64,000 nt of DNA from an uncultured Bulleidia sp. (GTDB lineage Bacteria > Bacillota_I > Bacilli_A > Erysipelotrichales > Erysipelotrichaceae). Each line of letters begins with the position of its first letter. The first letter of the stretch is position 1. Position numbers and translations under genes: made by a program. The notes beneath the pieces were generated by a model. It was not told the DNA's origin. It did no database searches and saw nothing but the letters and a program-made list of their open reading frames with translations. The DNA is taken from NCBI GenBank assembly GCA_934725105.1, contig CAKVBD010000001.1, forward strand, positions 57,580-121,579, written 5' to 3'. Shown piece after piece: positions 1-9,013 of the stretch.

Positions 1-70
1 TATTACAGATGATGTGGATGCAGATGGTTTATACAATGCATTTCAACATTTTGGCCTTTTAGGAGAATAA
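1..70 (+). CDS. 3' end of an unidentified upstream gene (partial)
   Basis: An open frame enters from the left edge and stops with TAA at 68-70. The visible C-terminus is about 22 residues and ends HFGLLGE. The stop lies two bases before the next start codon, and the ribosome site of the next gene (AGGAG) lies inside this frame, so the two are probably cotranscribed. Too little is visible to name the family. Confidence 0.5.
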   Translation, partial: ITDDVDADGLYNAFQHFGLLGE

Positions 71-71
71 A

Positions 72-1946
72 ATGAAAAAACTGGTGAATGGAATTCTAGG
101 GACATTTTTATTGATTTCTAGTATATTGACACCAATTCATGCGGAAGAATCATTTTCAGAGTTTGAAGATGAGTTATTTCAAGAAATGATGTCTGAAGAT
201 TACACAACACTTCATTTTTCATTGCGTGATTATCAGAAATATGGCATTGAAAAACCAGAAGTAAATATTGGAGATGCTTCCTGGGATGAGTATGAAGATA
301 GTGTTGAAGATTGTGATGAATATTTGAAGAAACTGCAATCTTTTGACTATGACTCTTTATCTGAAACAGAACAGAAAGATTATCGTACGATTGCTTTTTA
401 TCTTGAAAGAAATAAAGAATTAAATTCTTACCCATATTTTGACTGGGCATTTAATAGTGCTGAAGGTGTAATTGATAATTTATTAACGACATTCACTGAA
501 TTTGTTTTTTATGAAAAAGAAGATATTGATGATTATCTCACAACACTTGCTTCTGTACCTGCGTATTTGGATCAGTGTTTAGAAAACACAAAGAAACAGG
601 CTGCAGAAGGGTATTTTTTAACAGATGCGATGTTAAAGGAAACAGAAGATGCAATTGAAAAGTTTGTTGATAAAAAAGATGATAATGAATTAATCAAGAT
701 CTTTGATGAAAATATTGATGCATTTGATGGATTAAGTGCAGAAGAAAAAGAAGCATATAAAAAGAAGAATCAAGAAATTGTCTTGAATGCATATATTCCT
801 TCTTATGAAAAAGTTGCAGAAGAATTACAGAAGTTAAAAGGCGCAAGAAAAGCTGACTACAACGTTAGCTCTTTGGATGGCGGCAGTGAATACTACGCTG
901 CATTAGCGAGATATAAAACAAGTATTGATGCGGATGTGGAAACAATCCTGGATATCTGTACACAATACATTGAAAAAAGTGTAGATGAATTGTATGACAT
1001 TATGCAGAATCATAGTGAAGTTACAGAAGAAACACTTGATTTTGATAGTGCTGAAGATGTGCTTTCTTATCTGGAAGGACATTTAGATGCATTTCCTGCA
1101 TTGGATAAAGTGTATTACAACGTACAATATCTTGATCCTAGTGTTGCTAACGACAGTATCGTTGCCTACTATTTGAGTCCTCCTGTAAATGATATGAGAG
1201 ATAATGTCATTAAAATCAATGGGGATAATGTGAGTGATGTGATTGATCTATATACAACACTTGCACATGAAGGCTTCCCAGGTCATTTATATCAGACAAA
1301 CTACTATATTCAACAGCAGCCATCTTTGCTTCGTACACAGCTAACAATGATGGGATATCAAGAAGGATGGGGCATGTTTGCGGAAGGGCAGGCATTGCAT
1401 GTATCTGGTTTGAGTGAATATGCAAGTGAATATCAGAAAATCAATATTGAATTGAATTATGTTTTATCTGCGGCAGTGGATCTTGGTGTAAATGGTCTAG
1501 GCTGGTCAACAAAAGATGTATCGAAGTATTTAGATAATCTAGATTTGAACAGCAGTATTGCCAAAGATCTGTATGATTTTGCGACGCTGCAGCCAGGAAC
1601 GATCTTGCCATATGGTGTTGGCGTTGCGATGTTTGAATTATTGGAAAATAAAGCAAAGAATGCATTAGGAAATGATTTTGATCAAAAAGCATTCAATGAA
1701 GTTTTATTGAATGATGGAAACCGTCCATTTGAAGTTGTTGAAGATGATGTGAATGCATATTGTGGTATTGAAGGAAATGATGAAAACAATATTATTTCTC
1801 ATCGTTCTAATAACAAAGAGACACCAGTGAAAGAAGATGTGAACTGGTTAGTGTATGGTGTGTGTGGATGTGGAATCATTGTCATTGGTGCATTGGGTGT
1901 GATTTTATATGTTAAATCTAGAAAGGATGATCCGTTTCAATCATGA
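72..1946 (+). CDS. DUF885 family putative metallopeptidase-like protein, membrane anchored
   Basis: This 624-residue protein has an N-terminal signal peptide (MKKLVNGILG with a hydrophobic run, cleavage likely near HAEE) and a C-terminal membrane segment at about 592-614 followed by a basic tail (KSRKDD). It is probably held on the outer face of the membrane by its C-terminus. The DUF885 hallmark HEGFPGH is at 399-405, followed by EGWGMFAEGQAL, which is consistent with a zinc-dependent hydrolase. Members of the family are usually called uncharacterised proteins or peptidase-like; the substrate is unknown. AGGAG lies 6 bases upstream of the ATG. The last four bases overlap ung. Confidence 0.85.
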   Translation: MKKLVNGILGTFLLISSILTPIHAEESFSEFEDELFQEMMSEDYTTLHFSLRDYQKYGIEKPEVNIGDASWDEYEDSVEDCDEYLKKLQSFDYDSLSETEQKDYRTIAFYLERNKELNSYPYFDWAFNSAEGVIDNLLTTFTEFVFYEKEDIDDYLTTLASVPAYLDQCLENTKKQAAEGYFLTDAMLKETEDAIEKFVDKKDDNELIKIFDENIDAFDGLSAEEKEAYKKKNQEIVLNAYIPSYEKVAEELQKLKGARKADYNVSSLDGGSEYYAALARYKTSIDADVETILDICTQYIEKSVDELYDIMQNHSEVTEETLDFDSAEDVLSYLEGHLDAFPALDKVYYNVQYLDPSVANDSIVAYYLSPPVNDMRDNVIKINGDNVSDVIDLYTTLAHEGFPGHLYQTNYYIQQQPSLLRTQLTMMGYQEGWGMFAEGQALHVSGLSEYASEYQKINIELNYVLSAAVDLGVNGLGWSTKDVSKYLDNLDLNSSIAKDLYDFATLQPGTILPYGVGVAMFELLENKAKNALGNDFDQKAFNEVLLNDGNRPFEVVEDDVNAYCGIEGNDENNIISHRSNNKETPVKEDVNWLVYGVCGCGIIVIGALGVILYVKSRKDDPFQS

Positions 1947-2611
1947 TTCATAATACATGGTGGCCTTTTTTACAGGAAGAATGGAAGCAGCCATACTTCC
2001 AGCAGTTAAGTGCGTTTCTTCATGAAGCATACGCAACAAAAACGATTTTTCCTCCAAAAGCAAAAGTGTTTTCTGCTTTTGAAGTTTGTGACTATCCGGA
2101 TGTGAAGGTTGTGATTCTGGGACAGGATCCTTATCACGAAGTGAATCAGGCACATGGAATGTGCTTTTCTGTCAATCCTGGTGTGAAGATTCCACCTTCT
2201 CTTGTGAATATTTATAAAGAGCTGCATGATGATCTTGGCTGTTATATTCCAAATAATGGGTATTTAATGCCATGGGCAAAACAAGGCGTATTTCTTTTGA
2301 ACACGGTCATGAGTGTTGAAGAAGGAAAAGCAAATTCTCATGCGAATAAAGGATGGGAAATCTTTACCGATCATACAATTCAAAAAATTAACGAAAAAGA
2401 AGATCCGGTCGTATTTATGCTTTGGGGTAGAAATGCCAGAAATAAAGCAGGTATGATTGATCGTAATAAACATCTTGTACTAGAATGTGCGCATCCTTCT
2501 CCATTGTCTGCGTATCATGGATTCTTTGGGTGCAGACATTTTTCTCAGGCAAATGCATTTTTAGTACAACATGGAAAGGAGCCAATCCATTGGCAAATCG
2601 AGAATCTATAA
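1943..2611 (+). CDS. ung: Uracil-DNA glycosylase, family 1
   Basis: Removes uracil from DNA as the first step of base-excision repair in the cytoplasm. The length of 222 residues is normal for the family. The water-activating loop GQDPYH is at 60-65 with the catalytic Asp at 62, and the Leu-loop motif HPSPLS starts at His184. The ATG overlaps the DUF885 stop in an ATGA arrangement, so translation is probably coupled. The 3' end carries a ribosome site and a candidate TTG start for folC, so ung and folC overlap. Identification is firm. Confidence 0.96.
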   Translation: MIHNTWWPFLQEEWKQPYFQQLSAFLHEAYATKTIFPPKAKVFSAFEVCDYPDVKVVILGQDPYHEVNQAHGMCFSVNPGVKIPPSLVNIYKELHDDLGCYIPNNGYLMPWAKQGVFLLNTVMSVEEGKANSHANKGWEIFTDHTIQKINEKEDPVVFMLWGRNARNKAGMIDRNKHLVLECAHPSPLSAYHGFFGCRHFSQANAFLVQHGKEPIHWQIENL

Positions 2612-3819
2612 ATGAAGAATGGGTCATGAAGAGAAGGAATCTAAATCATGGCCTTTCTCCTTTGAAAAATATTTTAGAATCCATTGGAAATCCACAGAAT
2701 ACATATCGGTGTATTCATGTTGCGGGTACAAATGGAAAAGGAAGTACATGTAATTACTTGAAAGATATTCTTGTTTCACAAGGGTATAAAGTAGGTATGT
2801 TTACTTCTCCACATTTGATAACGCATCGTGATCGTATTCGTATCAATGATTCCTATATTCCAGAAGATACATTTCATGCGTATTTGATGAAGTTTTATGA
2901 TGCCATTGAAGAAAAGCAGCTGGGAATGTTTGAGATTGATACATTGATCGCATTCCAGTGGTTTTTTGATGAAAAGGTAGATTATGCAATCATTGAAACG
3001 GGACTGGGTGGTAGATTAGATAGTACAAATCTGATTGCTCATCCTGAACTTTGCATTATTACAAGTATTGGCTTTGATCATATGGCATTACTTGGAACAA
3101 GAATTGAACAGATTGCGTATGAGAAAGCAGGAATCATTCAGCCATATACGCGATGTTTGATTGGACATTTAAGTGAAAAAGCTAGAAAAGTCATTTTTTA
3201 TCATGCGTACAGGAAACATGCACGTGTGATTTCACTAGAAAGCTATGGCATTCGTAACAATGGTGTATTAGAATATAATCATACAGAATATTCATTATCT
3301 ACAATTGCATTGTATCAGTTCCATAATGCAGCTCTGGCATTGAAGGCAGCTCAACTTTTAGGCGTTGCTATTCAGCAGAAGAATGTAAAAGAAGCAGTTG
3401 GACATAGCCAATGGAAGGGCAGATTTGAAACAATGAGTAAAGATCCATTGATCATCATTGATGGTGCACATAATGAACAGGGCATCAAAACATTGTGTGA
3501 ATCAATGAAACAATTACCTTCACCTGTAACTTGTGTATTTTCTGCTTTGAAAGACAAGCAGGTACATGAAATGGCAGGTCTTTTAAAAAGAAATTGTGAT
3601 ACGTTGATCATTACAGAGTTTCAAAATGAAAGAGCAGATACAGCAGAAGATTTATATGTAAAAGATGCAATCATTGAAAAAGATTACAAAAAGGCAATTT
3701 CAATGGCAAAACAAATGCATCGCAATGGATCAGTTGTAATTACAGGAAGCTTATACTTCATATCTATTGTAAGAAATTTGTTGATTCATTCTGAAACTTT
3801 TAATGAAAATTTACAATAA
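2590..3819 (+). CDS. folC: Folylpolyglutamate synthase / dihydrofolate synthase
   Basis: Adds glutamate to folates (and to dihydropteroate in bifunctional members) using ATP. The P-loop HVAGTNGKGST is present, as are TSPHL and the later DGAHN motif of the Mur-ligase-like fold. The first ATG (2626) would remove the conserved EEWV segment that family members have before the GNPQ stretch. A TTG at 2590 lies 8 bases after AAAGGAG and restores that segment, giving 409 residues, so TTG is preferred. This start lies inside the 3' end of ung in another frame. ATG 2626 has no clear ribosome site but remains possible. Confidence 0.88.
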   Translation: MANRESINEEWVMKRRNLNHGLSPLKNILESIGNPQNTYRCIHVAGTNGKGSTCNYLKDILVSQGYKVGMFTSPHLITHRDRIRINDSYIPEDTFHAYLMKFYDAIEEKQLGMFEIDTLIAFQWFFDEKVDYAIIETGLGGRLDSTNLIAHPELCIITSIGFDHMALLGTRIEQIAYEKAGIIQPYTRCLIGHLSEKARKVIFYHAYRKHARVISLESYGIRNNGVLEYNHTEYSLSTIALYQFHNAALALKAAQLLGVAIQQKNVKEAVGHSQWKGRFETMSKDPLIIIDGAHNEQGIKTLCESMKQLPSPVTCVFSALKDKQVHEMAGLLKRNCDTLIITEFQNERADTAEDLYVKDAIIEKDYKKAISMAKQMHRNGSVVITGSLYFISIVRNLLIHSETFNENLQ

Positions 3820-3822
3820 TCA

Positions 3823-3864
3823 TTAAATTAATTTAGATAATGTATTATAATGTAAGCGTTAACA
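3823..3864 (+). promoter_or_regulatory. glg operon promoter with overlapping cre-type operator
   Basis: A -10 box TATAAT lies at 3846-3851 with a weak -35 (TTAAAT, 3823-3828) 17 bases upstream. TGTAAGCGTTAACA at 3851-3864 matches the catabolite-responsive element consensus TGWAANCGNTNWCA at every position. It covers the last base of the -10 and the expected transcription start, a position where binding of CcpA or another LacI-family protein would block initiation. Confidence 0.7.
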
Positions 3865-3891
3865 AACGATAGAAATCAGGAGGCAATCATA

Positions 3892-5025
3892 ATGAGAGCA
3901 AATAACATGGCAGCGATGATTCTTGCTGGCGGTAGAGGCAGCCGTTTGCATGAGCTGACCAAAAAAGTAGCGAAACCAGCCGTTCATTTTGGCGGCAAGT
4001 ATCGTATTATCGACTTCCCACTTAGTAACTGTGCAAACTCAGGTATTTCAACAGTAGGTGTATTAACACAGTATGAATCTGTTTTATTGAATGCATATGT
4101 TGCGAAAGATCAGTTCTGGGGTCTAGACACAAATAACGGTGGTGTCTATGTATTAACACCAAGAGAAACAGACGATAAAGGTCTAGATGTATTTAGAGGA
4201 ACTGCTGATGCGATTACTCAGAATATTGATTTCTTAGATAGTATTAATCCAGAATATGTTTTAATTCTTTCAGGTGACCATATTTACAAGATGAACTATG
4301 AAAAGATGCTTGCTTATCATCAAAGAAAGCAGGCAGATGCAACAATTGCGGTATTACAGGTAACACTCGAAGAAGCTACACGTTTCGGTATCATGAACTG
4401 TGATAAAGATGACATGATTGAAGAGTTCGAAGAAAAACCTGCACATCCAAAGAGCAACCTTGCATCTATGGGTATCTATATTTTCAACTACAAGACATTA
4501 CGTAAGTATTTATTACAAGATGATAAGAATCCTGATTCTTCTCATGACTTTGGTAAAGATATCATTCCTACATATTTGAATGATCATAGAAGACTTGCGG
4601 CATATCGTTTCAAGGGCTACTGGAAAGATGTTGGTACAGTAGATTCTCTATGGGAAAGTAACATGGATCTATTGGAATCCAATAACCAGTTAGATCTTGG
4701 AGATCCAGGATGGAAGATCTATACAGAAGACATTAACTCATTGCCAACTTACATTGGTGATGAAGCAAAGATCAATAATGCATATATTACACAGGGTTCT
4801 ATTGTTTTAGGTGAAGTTAAGAATTCTGTTATTGGTACAGGCGCTGAAATTGGCAAGGGTGCCAAGGTCGTAGATTCTGTTATTCAGCCAGGTGCAAAGA
4901 TTGGTGAAGGTGCAAAGGTTACACGCTGTATCGTTGCTGATAACGTAGAAGTTGCACCAGGTGCAGTACTTGGATCAAGTAAATCAGAACACATTGATCT
5001 TGTGGCTAAAAAGTACGCTGAGTAA
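3892..5025 (+). CDS. glgC: Glucose-1-phosphate adenylyltransferase (ADP-glucose pyrophosphorylase), catalytic subunit
   Basis: Makes ADP-glucose from glucose-1-phosphate and ATP, the committed step of glycogen synthesis. The nucleotide-binding motif AGGRGSRL lies at 12-19 and KPAV at 28-31. The nucleotidyltransferase domain is followed by a C-terminal left-handed beta-helix with hexapeptide repeats (about 290-370). AGGAGG lies 8 bases before the ATG. The next gene glgD starts 11 bases downstream; in Firmicutes GlgC and GlgD form a mixed complex in which GlgC is the catalytic partner. First gene of the operon under the cre-overlapped promoter. Confidence 0.96.
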   Translation: MRANNMAAMILAGGRGSRLHELTKKVAKPAVHFGGKYRIIDFPLSNCANSGISTVGVLTQYESVLLNAYVAKDQFWGLDTNNGGVYVLTPRETDDKGLDVFRGTADAITQNIDFLDSINPEYVLILSGDHIYKMNYEKMLAYHQRKQADATIAVLQVTLEEATRFGIMNCDKDDMIEEFEEKPAHPKSNLASMGIYIFNYKTLRKYLLQDDKNPDSSHDFGKDIIPTYLNDHRRLAAYRFKGYWKDVGTVDSLWESNMDLLESNNQLDLGDPGWKIYTEDINSLPTYIGDEAKINNAYITQGSIVLGEVKNSVIGTGAEIGKGAKVVDSVIQPGAKIGEGAKVTRCIVADNVEVAPGAVLGSSKSEHIDLVAKKYAE

Positions 5026-5036
5026 GGAGAATCGAT

Positions 5037-6149
5037 ATGAAAGCATTAGGAATTATTAGTTTTGAAAATTCTCAAGCCAACGTAGGTGGTTTGGATGATT
5101 ATAGACCAGTACCTGCCATTTCATTTTTAGGAAGATATAGAATCATTGACTTTATTCTTTCTAACATGACAAACTCTGGTATTGATAATGTTCATGTATA
5201 TTGTAAGGAAAAACCTCGTAATTTATTTGATCATCTTGGAGCTGGTCAGCAATACAATATCAACTCTAAGCGTGGACAATTAAGAATTCTCTATGGTGAA
5301 AAATCATTCGCTGCAGAAGTATATAACAATGATATTGCAAACTACATGTTAAACATGCAGTACATTGAAGAAGACAGCAATCCATATGTGATTGTTGCAC
5401 CAAGTTACTTTATTTATAGCTTGGACTTCACAAATGTTCTTCAGCAGCATATTGAATCCAAGAGTGATATCACAGTTCTTTATACAAACACAAGTGAAGC
5501 AAAAGAACACTTCCTTGACTGTGATACATTAACAATGGATAAAGATAAGAGAATCACAGAAATTGGACATAACCGTGGCAAGAGAAAGAGTGCATCTATT
5601 TCATTAGAAGCATATGTATTAAGCAAGAAGTTATTTATTGAGCTTGTCAAGAAGGCTGCAGAAACATCTTCATTGTACTGGTTCAGAGATATTCTCAATG
5701 ATTCTTTAGAAGAATTAACAGTTACAGGATATGGCATCAAGGGATTTGTTGGATGCATTAACTCATTGAGTGAATATTTCCGTATTACAATGGCTTTGAG
5801 TGATCGTGCAACTGCAAAGGGTCTATTCAAACCTGGCTGGCCAATTTATACACAGACAAACGATTCTGCACCAACAATTTATGGAAAGACTTCTGATGTT
5901 TGTGGAAGTGTTATTGCGAATGGATGTGTAATTGAAGGAACAGTTACAGATTCTGTTGTTTCACGTAATGTTACAATTCGCAAGGGTGCAATCATTAAGA
6001 ATTCTATTATTCTTCCAGGTGCTTATATTGGTGAAAATGCTAAACTGGATCACGTTGTTGTAGATAAGTATGCAATTATTCATCATGTAAAAGAACTTAA
6101 GGGTACTGCAGAAGAACCAGTATACGTTAAGAGAAGAGACCGTATTTAA
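5037..6149 (+). CDS. glgD: GlgD, non-catalytic partner of ADP-glucose pyrophosphorylase
   Basis: A GlgC paralogue of 370 residues. The N-terminus (MKALGIISFEN) lacks the GGxGxRL nucleotide-binding loop of GlgC, while the GRYRIIDF block and the C-terminal hexapeptide beta-helix (about 285-350) are kept. That pattern is typical of Firmicute GlgD, which modulates GlgC in a heteromer. The AAGGAG ribosome site overlaps the end of glgC, indicating one transcript. Loss of the catalytic loop is seen in the sequence; the regulatory role is known from the family. Confidence 0.94.
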   Translation: MKALGIISFENSQANVGGLDDYRPVPAISFLGRYRIIDFILSNMTNSGIDNVHVYCKEKPRNLFDHLGAGQQYNINSKRGQLRILYGEKSFAAEVYNNDIANYMLNMQYIEEDSNPYVIVAPSYFIYSLDFTNVLQQHIESKSDITVLYTNTSEAKEHFLDCDTLTMDKDKRITEIGHNRGKRKSASISLEAYVLSKKLFIELVKKAAETSSLYWFRDILNDSLEELTVTGYGIKGFVGCINSLSEYFRITMALSDRATAKGLFKPGWPIYTQTNDSAPTIYGKTSDVCGSVIANGCVIEGTVTDSVVSRNVTIRKGAIIKNSIILPGAYIGENAKLDHVVVDKYAIIHHVKELKGTAEEPVYVKRRDRI

Positions 6150-6161
6150 AGGAGATTGTTT

Positions 6162-7616
6162 ATGGGAAGATCAATTCTTTTCGTGGCAGGTGAAGGTCTG
6201 CCATTCGTAAAAACTGGAGGATTGGCAGATGTCATTGGTGCTTTACCAAAGGCACTTGTACAAAAGGGACACGATGCTAGAGTTGTCCTTCCTCTATACA
6301 GTAAAATCATTGAAAAGCATTATGATAAGCTGGAAAGACTTGGAACGATTCAAATCCATTCTGGATGGATCGATCAGCCAGCAACATATTACAAAGCAGA
6401 AGCAGATGGTGTGATCTACTACTTTGTAGAACATCAGGGCTATTTTGAAAGAGAAGGATTGTATGGCTATGAAGATGATGGTGAACGTTTTGCCTTCTTC
6501 CAGCGTGCAGTTCTGGATATGATTTATTTCATTGACTGGTGGCCAAACATTATTCATTCTAATGACTGGCAAACTGGTATGATTCCATTAATGGCACATG
6601 CCTGCTATGCGGATGATTATCGTTATCAATCCATTAAACATGTATATACGATTCATAACATGGCATTCCAGGGCAACTTTGGTGTGGATATGCTTCCTAC
6701 ATGTCTTGGACTGGATTACAGCTACTTTGATGATGGTTCTATCAAGTTTGATACTGGAATTTCATTTATGAAGGCAGGTATCGTATACGCTGATAAGATC
6801 ACAACAGTTTCACCAACATATTCTAATGAAATCTTAACAGAGACATATGGTGAAAGAATGGATGCGGTACTGCGTTATCGTAGAGGTGATTTGTGGGGTA
6901 TCGTGAATGGTATTGATACAGATCTATGGAATCCAAAGACAGATAAGCTGCTTGCTAAGAACTTTGATGTGAAGAGCTATGCTTCTGGCAAGAAAGCAAA
7001 TAAGCTTGCTTTACAGAAGAAGCTAGGACTAGAAGAAACAGATAAGAAGCCATTGATTGGTTTGGTATCTAGACTGACAAATCAAAAGGGCGTTTACATG
7101 ATTACGGATCGTATCCGTGAAATCATGGGAATGGATGTTCAATTCGTTGTTCTTGGAACAGGTGAAGCGAATGCTGAAAATGCATTCAAGTGGATGGAAC
7201 AGGAATATAAGGGACAGGCAGTCTACTATTGTGGATACAATGAAGACCTTGCACATTTGATTTATGCGGCAAGTGACTTGTTCTTAATGCCATCTCTATA
7301 TGAACCTTGTGGAATTGGACAATTGATTGCGATGCATTATGGTGCATTACCAGTTGTTCGTGAAACGGGTGGTTTGAAGGATACTGTACAGCCATTTAAC
7401 CAATATACTGGTGAAGGAAATGGCTTCTCATTCTGGGCTGCAAATGCAGATGATATGATCTACACACTCAGATGGGCTGTTGAACAGTACAATACAAATA
7501 AGCCAGGATGGAAGGGCTTAGTCAAGAGTGCTATGACAACAGATGTATCTTGGAACCAGTCTGCTGGTGTATATGAACAGTTGTACTATGAAATCTGCAA
7601 CTGGCCAGACGAATAA
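6162..7616 (+). CDS. glgA: Glycogen synthase (ADP-glucose type, GT5)
   Basis: Extends alpha-1,4-glucan chains from ADP-glucose. The ADP-binding KTGGLADV motif is at 17-24, and the C-terminal EPCGIGQL acid/base and donor-site motif is followed by a conserved RETGGL. The 484-residue length is normal. ATG 6162 lies 7 bases after AAAGGAG, so it is preferred over the in-frame TTG at 6156. Last gene of the glg operon, followed by a terminator. No branching enzyme (glgB) or phosphorylase (glgP) is in the window, so those steps must be encoded elsewhere. Confidence 0.96.
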   Translation: MGRSILFVAGEGLPFVKTGGLADVIGALPKALVQKGHDARVVLPLYSKIIEKHYDKLERLGTIQIHSGWIDQPATYYKAEADGVIYYFVEHQGYFEREGLYGYEDDGERFAFFQRAVLDMIYFIDWWPNIIHSNDWQTGMIPLMAHACYADDYRYQSIKHVYTIHNMAFQGNFGVDMLPTCLGLDYSYFDDGSIKFDTGISFMKAGIVYADKITTVSPTYSNEILTETYGERMDAVLRYRRGDLWGIVNGIDTDLWNPKTDKLLAKNFDVKSYASGKKANKLALQKKLGLEETDKKPLIGLVSRLTNQKGVYMITDRIREIMGMDVQFVVLGTGEANAENAFKWMEQEYKGQAVYYCGYNEDLAHLIYAASDLFLMPSLYEPCGIGQLIAMHYGALPVVRETGGLKDTVQPFNQYTGEGNGFSFWAANADDMIYTLRWAVEQYNTNKPGWKGLVKSAMTTDVSWNQSAGVYEQLYYEICNWPDE

Positions 7617-7631
7617 AATTTGTGGTAAATG

Positions 7632-7663
7632 AGAGACTATGACGTTCCGTTGTAGTCTCTTTT
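7632..7663 (+). terminator. Terminator of the glg operon
   Basis: AGAGACTA (7632-7639) pairs with TAGTCTCT (7653-7660) around a 13-base loop and is followed by TTTT. Confidence 0.7.
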
Positions 7664-7759
7664 GATTCTGAAAAGGCTTTCAGAAACAAGAGGTATGAAT
7701 GAAAAGTGATATGAATGAAAAAAATTCGTGAATTATTGCACAAAATTTGTTTTTTGTGT

Positions 7760-7788
7760 TTTTTTTCAAGACTAGTGGGTGGTATAAT
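7760..7788 (+). promoter_or_regulatory. pgk operon promoter (extended -10)
   Basis: TATAAT at 7783-7788 is preceded by TGG, giving an extended -10. The -35 region is only a T-run (7760-7765) at 17-base spacing. A strong ribosome site (TAGGAGGAA) follows before pgk. Confidence 0.6.
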
Positions 7789-7818
7789 GATGACAGAAAT
7801 TAGGAGGAATTTTTTTAC

Positions 7819-9006
7819 ATGTCTAAGATTACAGTAAAAGATCTTGATGTTAGAGGAAAGCACGTTATTGTTCGTGTAGACTTCAACGTTCCACACAAAA
7901 ACGGTGTGATTACTGATGATAATCGTGTCAGAGCTGCATTGCCAACGATTAACTATTTAACAGAAAATGGAGCTAAGGTTTTATTACTTTCTCACTTAGG
8001 AAAGGTTAAGACAGAAGAAGATAAGGCTAAGAATGATATGAGCATTGTTGCTGATTGCTTAGCTGGATTACAGAGCGCTCCTGTAAAGTTTGTTAACGCA
8101 ACACGTGGTGAAGAACTTGAAGCTGCTGTTAAGGCTCAGGAAGATGGTTCTATCGTTCTTATGCAGAACACTCGTTATGAAAAGGGTGAATCCAAGAATG
8201 ATCCTGAATTAGGTAAATATTGGGCATCTTTAGGCGACTTATTCGTAGAAGATGCATTCGGCTCTGTTCATAGAGCTCATGCTTCTACAGTAGGTATTCC
8301 AAGCAACTTGCCAGAAGGCTGTGCTGCTGTTGGTTTCCTTGTTGAAAAGGAACTCAATGTACTTGGTGGTGCATTAAATGATCCTAAGAGACCATTCGTT
8401 GCTATTCTTGGTGGTGCTAAGGTTTCTGATAAGATCGGTGTTATTGAAAACCTGTTAAAGATTGCTGATAAGGTATTGATCGGTGGCGGTATGTCTTATA
8501 CATTCTCTGCTGCTGTTGGTGGCAAGATTGGTGATTCTTTATTAGAAGCTGATAAGGAAGACCTCGCTAAGGAATTCTTAGAAAAGGGTGCAGGAAAGTT
8601 ATTCCTTCCTGTAGATACAGTTGAAGCTAACGCATTCGACAACGCTACAGATATCAAGACAGTTAAGGCTGGTGCAGTTGATGATGGTTACCAGGGTCTC
8701 GATATTGGTGCAGAAACAGTTGCATTATTCACTAAGGAATTAGAAGGTGCTAAGACTGTATTCTGGAATGGACCAATGGGTGTATTTGAAAAGCCTGAAT
8801 ATGCAAACGGTACAATTGAAGTTTGTAAGGCAATCGCTTCTCTTGAAGGCGCTACTACAATTATTGGTGGTGGTGACTCTGCAAGTGCAGCTAAGAACCT
8901 CGGATTTGCTGATAAGTTCTCTCACATCTCTACAGGTGGTGGAGCTTCTCTAGAATTCATGGAAGGAAAGGAGTTACCGGGTGTAGCAATTATCCCGGAG
9001 AAGTAA
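7819..9006 (+). CDS. pgk: Phosphoglycerate kinase
   Basis: Transfers phosphate from 1,3-bisphosphoglycerate to ADP, the first ATP-yielding step of glycolysis. It has the N-terminal signature VIVRVDFNVP, the central GGAKVSDKIGV nucleotide-domain motif and the C-terminal GGGDSASA motif. The 395-residue length is normal. Codon use is strongly biased (AAG, GGT, GCT), as expected for a highly expressed gene. Head of the pgk-tpiA-eno operon; gapA, which often precedes pgk, is not here. Confidence 0.98.
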   Translation: MSKITVKDLDVRGKHVIVRVDFNVPHKNGVITDDNRVRAALPTINYLTENGAKVLLLSHLGKVKTEEDKAKNDMSIVADCLAGLQSAPVKFVNATRGEELEAAVKAQEDGSIVLMQNTRYEKGESKNDPELGKYWASLGDLFVEDAFGSVHRAHASTVGIPSNLPEGCAAVGFLVEKELNVLGGALNDPKRPFVAILGGAKVSDKIGVIENLLKIADKVLIGGGMSYTFSAAVGGKIGDSLLEADKEDLAKEFLEKGAGKLFLPVDTVEANAFDNATDIKTVKAGAVDDGYQGLDIGAETVALFTKELEGAKTVFWNGPMGVFEKPEYANGTIEVCKAIASLEGATTIIGGGDSASAAKNLGFADKFSHISTGGGASLEFMEGKELPGVAIIPEK

Positions 9007-9013
9007 TATAGAC

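Noticed and set aside
6156..6161. TTG start for glgA two codons upstream of the ATG
   Set aside because: It is only one base after the ribosome site, while ATG 6162 has normal spacing.
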